Assembly (NCBI GenBank): GCA_963704585.1 | Contig: OY969919.1 | Span: forward strand, 1,984,001-2,048,000 | Source of the DNA: Bog-756 sp963704585 | Lineage (GTDB): Bacteria > Actinomycetota > Acidimicrobiia > Acidimicrobiales > RAAP-2 | Direction of reading: 5' to 3' | Length of the DNA: 64,000 nt | Part shown: positions 62,693-64,000 of the stretch, piece after piece | How the letters are laid out: each line of letters starts with the position of its first letter | How positions within the stretch are numbered: position 1 is the stretch's first letter | Program-made: the position numbers and the translations under genes | Notes under the pieces: generated by a model | What the model was told of the DNA's origin: nothing | Databases searched by the model: none | Seen by the model: the letters and a program-made list of their open reading frames with translations, nothing else

Positions 62693-64000
62693 CCTCCGCA
62701 CCGTCCTGCGGCGGGCGGCCCGCCCGCCGGTCCGCGAGGTCCGCTTCTGGATCATCCAGCTCATGGTGCTCTGCATCGCGGGCGTGCACATGGTCATCGA
62801 TCTACAGAGCTCGGCCGAGGGCTCGGCAGTCTCCACGGGTCTCCCGGTCGCGCTGCTGATCGTCCCGGTCGGGTACGCCGCGATGCGCTACGGGCTGGCC
62901 GGCTCGGCGGCCACCGCCGCCTGGGCCGTGCTGCTCTGGCTGCCCGACATGCTCCTTCCGCACGACCGCGGCCACGTCGCGAGCGACGCGATCAACCTCG
63001 GGCTGGTGGTCGTCGTCGCGATCGTCTTCGGGCAGCGCATCGAGTCGGAGCGCCTCGCGCATGCCCGCGTGGAGGAGGCCCACGCCGAGTCTCTCGTGGC
63101 GGAGCGCCGGTACCGACGGCTCTTCGAGAGCAACCGCTCGCCGATCCTCGTCCTCGACCCCGACGGCCGGATCTCCGACGCCAACCCCGCCGCTCACGGG
63201 CTGCTCGGGGACGACGTCGTCGGACGGCGGGCCGGCGCGGTGCTCGACGGCGTCGAGCCGCTCGGCGCGCCGGTCGGCCAGTTCCTGACCGTGGACGGTC
63301 GCGACTACCGGCTCGGGCTGGTCTCGCCGCCGACCGGCGCGGAGGACCCGTTCACCCAGCTGGTGCTCGAGGACGTGACCGAGGAGCGCAGCGAGGGCCG
63401 GCGGGCCACCCGGTACGCGCAGCTCGTGGTCCAGGCGGAGGAGGACCAGCGCCGCCGCCTCTCGCGCGAGCTGCACGACGAGCCGCTCCAGCTCTTTCTC
63501 CACCTCGCCCGCCGCCTCGAGCACTTGGGCACGGTGGCGGGGGTGCCGTCCTCCGTCGTCGATGGCCTCTTCGAGGCGCGGCTCCATGCGCTCGACGCCG
63601 CCGACCGGCTGCGCTCCCTCGCACGCGACCTGCGCCCGCCCGCGCTCGACCAGCTCGGGCTCCTCGCCGCGCTCTCGAGCCTGGTCGCAGACGTCGGGGA
63701 CCGCGCGGTCGTGGTGGCCCAGCTCGTGGTGCTCGGCGACGAGACCCGGCTCGACCCTGAGGTCGAGCTCGGCGCCTTCCGCATCGTGGAGGAGGCGGTG
63801 CGCAATGCGGTCCAGCACGCAGAGGCCTCGCAACTGGTCGTCACCGTCGAGTACCGGACGGACGAGCTCGTGCTCGCGGTGAGCGACGACGGGCGCGGGT
63901 TCGACCCGTCCGAGGTCGGTGAGCTGGCGCCCGGTCACCTCGGCCTCGTCGGGATGCGCGAACGGGCACGGCTGGTCGGCGGGCACCTCGAGCTTCGGGC
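62667..64000 (+). CDS. sensor histidine kinase, NarX/UhpB (HisKA_3) type, 3' end missing
   Basis: The ATG at 62667 lies inside the end of the response-regulator gene and the frame is open to the window edge (about 444 residues). It has 3-4 membrane helices (FWIIQLMVLCIAGVHMVIDL; VALLIVPVGYAAMRYGLAG; AAWAVLLWLPDMLL; INLGLVVVVAIVFG). A PAS domain follows (RRYRRLFESNRSPILVLDPD; DANPAAHGLLGDDV). The HisKA_3 box QRRRLSRELHDEPLQLFLHL with its His comes next, then a HATPase with EEAVRNAVQHAEASQLVVTV and SDDGRGFDPSEVG. It phosphorylates the adjacent regulator. The signal is unknown. The final G box is probably just past the end. Confidence 0.9.
   Translation, partial: MVTPVPRTDLRTVLRRAARPPVREVRFWIIQLMVLCIAGVHMVIDLQSSAEGSAVSTGLPVALLIVPVGYAAMRYGLAGSAATAAWAVLLWLPDMLLPHDRGHVASDAINLGLVVVVAIVFGQRIESERLAHARVEEAHAESLVAERRYRRLFESNRSPILVLDPDGRISDANPAAHGLLGDDVVGRRAGAVLDGVEPLGAPVGQFLTVDGRDYRLGLVSPPTGAEDPFTQLVLEDVTEERSEGRRATRYAQLVVQAEEDQRRRLSRELHDEPLQLFLHLARRLEHLGTVAGVPSSVVDGLFEARLHALDAADRLRSLARDLRPPALDQLGLLAALSSLVADVGDRAVVVAQLVVLGDETRLDPEVELGAFRIVEEAVRNAVQHAEASQLVVTVEYRTDELVLAVSDDGRGFDPSEVGELAPGHLGLVGMRERARLVGGHLELR

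Overview
The window is very GC-rich DNA with dense, often 4-nt-overlapping (ATGA/GTGA) genes, frequent GTG starts and a strong bias to G/C at third codon positions. It is the replication-origin region of an actinobacterial (Actinomycetota) chromosome. The gene order matches that around the origin of Mycobacterium and relatives: cca, DUF6049, murJ, trxB, trxA, cwlM-like, parB, parA, rsmG, jag, yidC, yidD, rnpA, rpmH, dnaA, oriC, dnaN, recF, DUF721 (DciA), gyrB, gyrA, tRNA-Ile. A second ori-proximal actinobacterial block (dnaB, rplI, rpsR, ssb, rpsF, DUF5318, PadR regulator, ino1) lies directly beside it, joined at ino1/cca. Inositol-phosphate synthase plus a mycothiol-type maleylpyruvate isomerase homologue fit a mycothiol-making actinobacterium. 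A deep lineage such as Acidimicrobiia is my guess; the sequence alone does not prove it.

Layout. 1-4.7 kb: end of a CoA-transferase, a phosphodiesterase-type EEP protein, two alpha/beta hydrolases, a frame-disrupted methyltransferase, a NUDIX hydrolase and a DUF1003-like membrane protein. 4.7-13.5 kb: dnaB, an HNH/13E12-type protein, rplI-rpsR-ssb-rpsF, panB, DUF5318, and a PadR regulator with a perfect operator and a 40-codon upstream ORF leading into ino1. 13.5-39 kb: the origin block, with two parS sites between parA and rsmG and DnaA-box clusters on both sides of dnaA. 39-43.9 kb: accessory genes after tRNA-Ile (GntR regulator with a membrane-anchored protein, GNAT, SGNH hydrolase, MDMPI-type enzyme, VOC protein). 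44-51 kb: two overlapping very large genes of unknown function, 1321 and 1024 aa, the upstream one carrying a twin-arginine signal. These are the best candidate here for an undescribed system. 51.3-56.5 kb: a probable catabolic group (two amidohydrolases, nitroreductase, acyl-CoA ligase, SRPBCC protein). 56.6-64 kb: a redox module made of an Rrf2 regulator fused to a START-like domain, a ferredoxin/GltD-like/flavodoxin fusion, a NapH/NosR-like membrane ferredoxin with a perfect 26-bp palindrome upstream, then a NarL-type response regulator and its histidine kinase, which runs off the window.

Quality note. Seven reading-frame breaks occur in six otherwise well-preserved genes, including the essential gyrB and rnpA. 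Most can be repaired by removing one base from a short G or C run, so they look like consensus indel errors rather than biology. I annotate those genes across the break.
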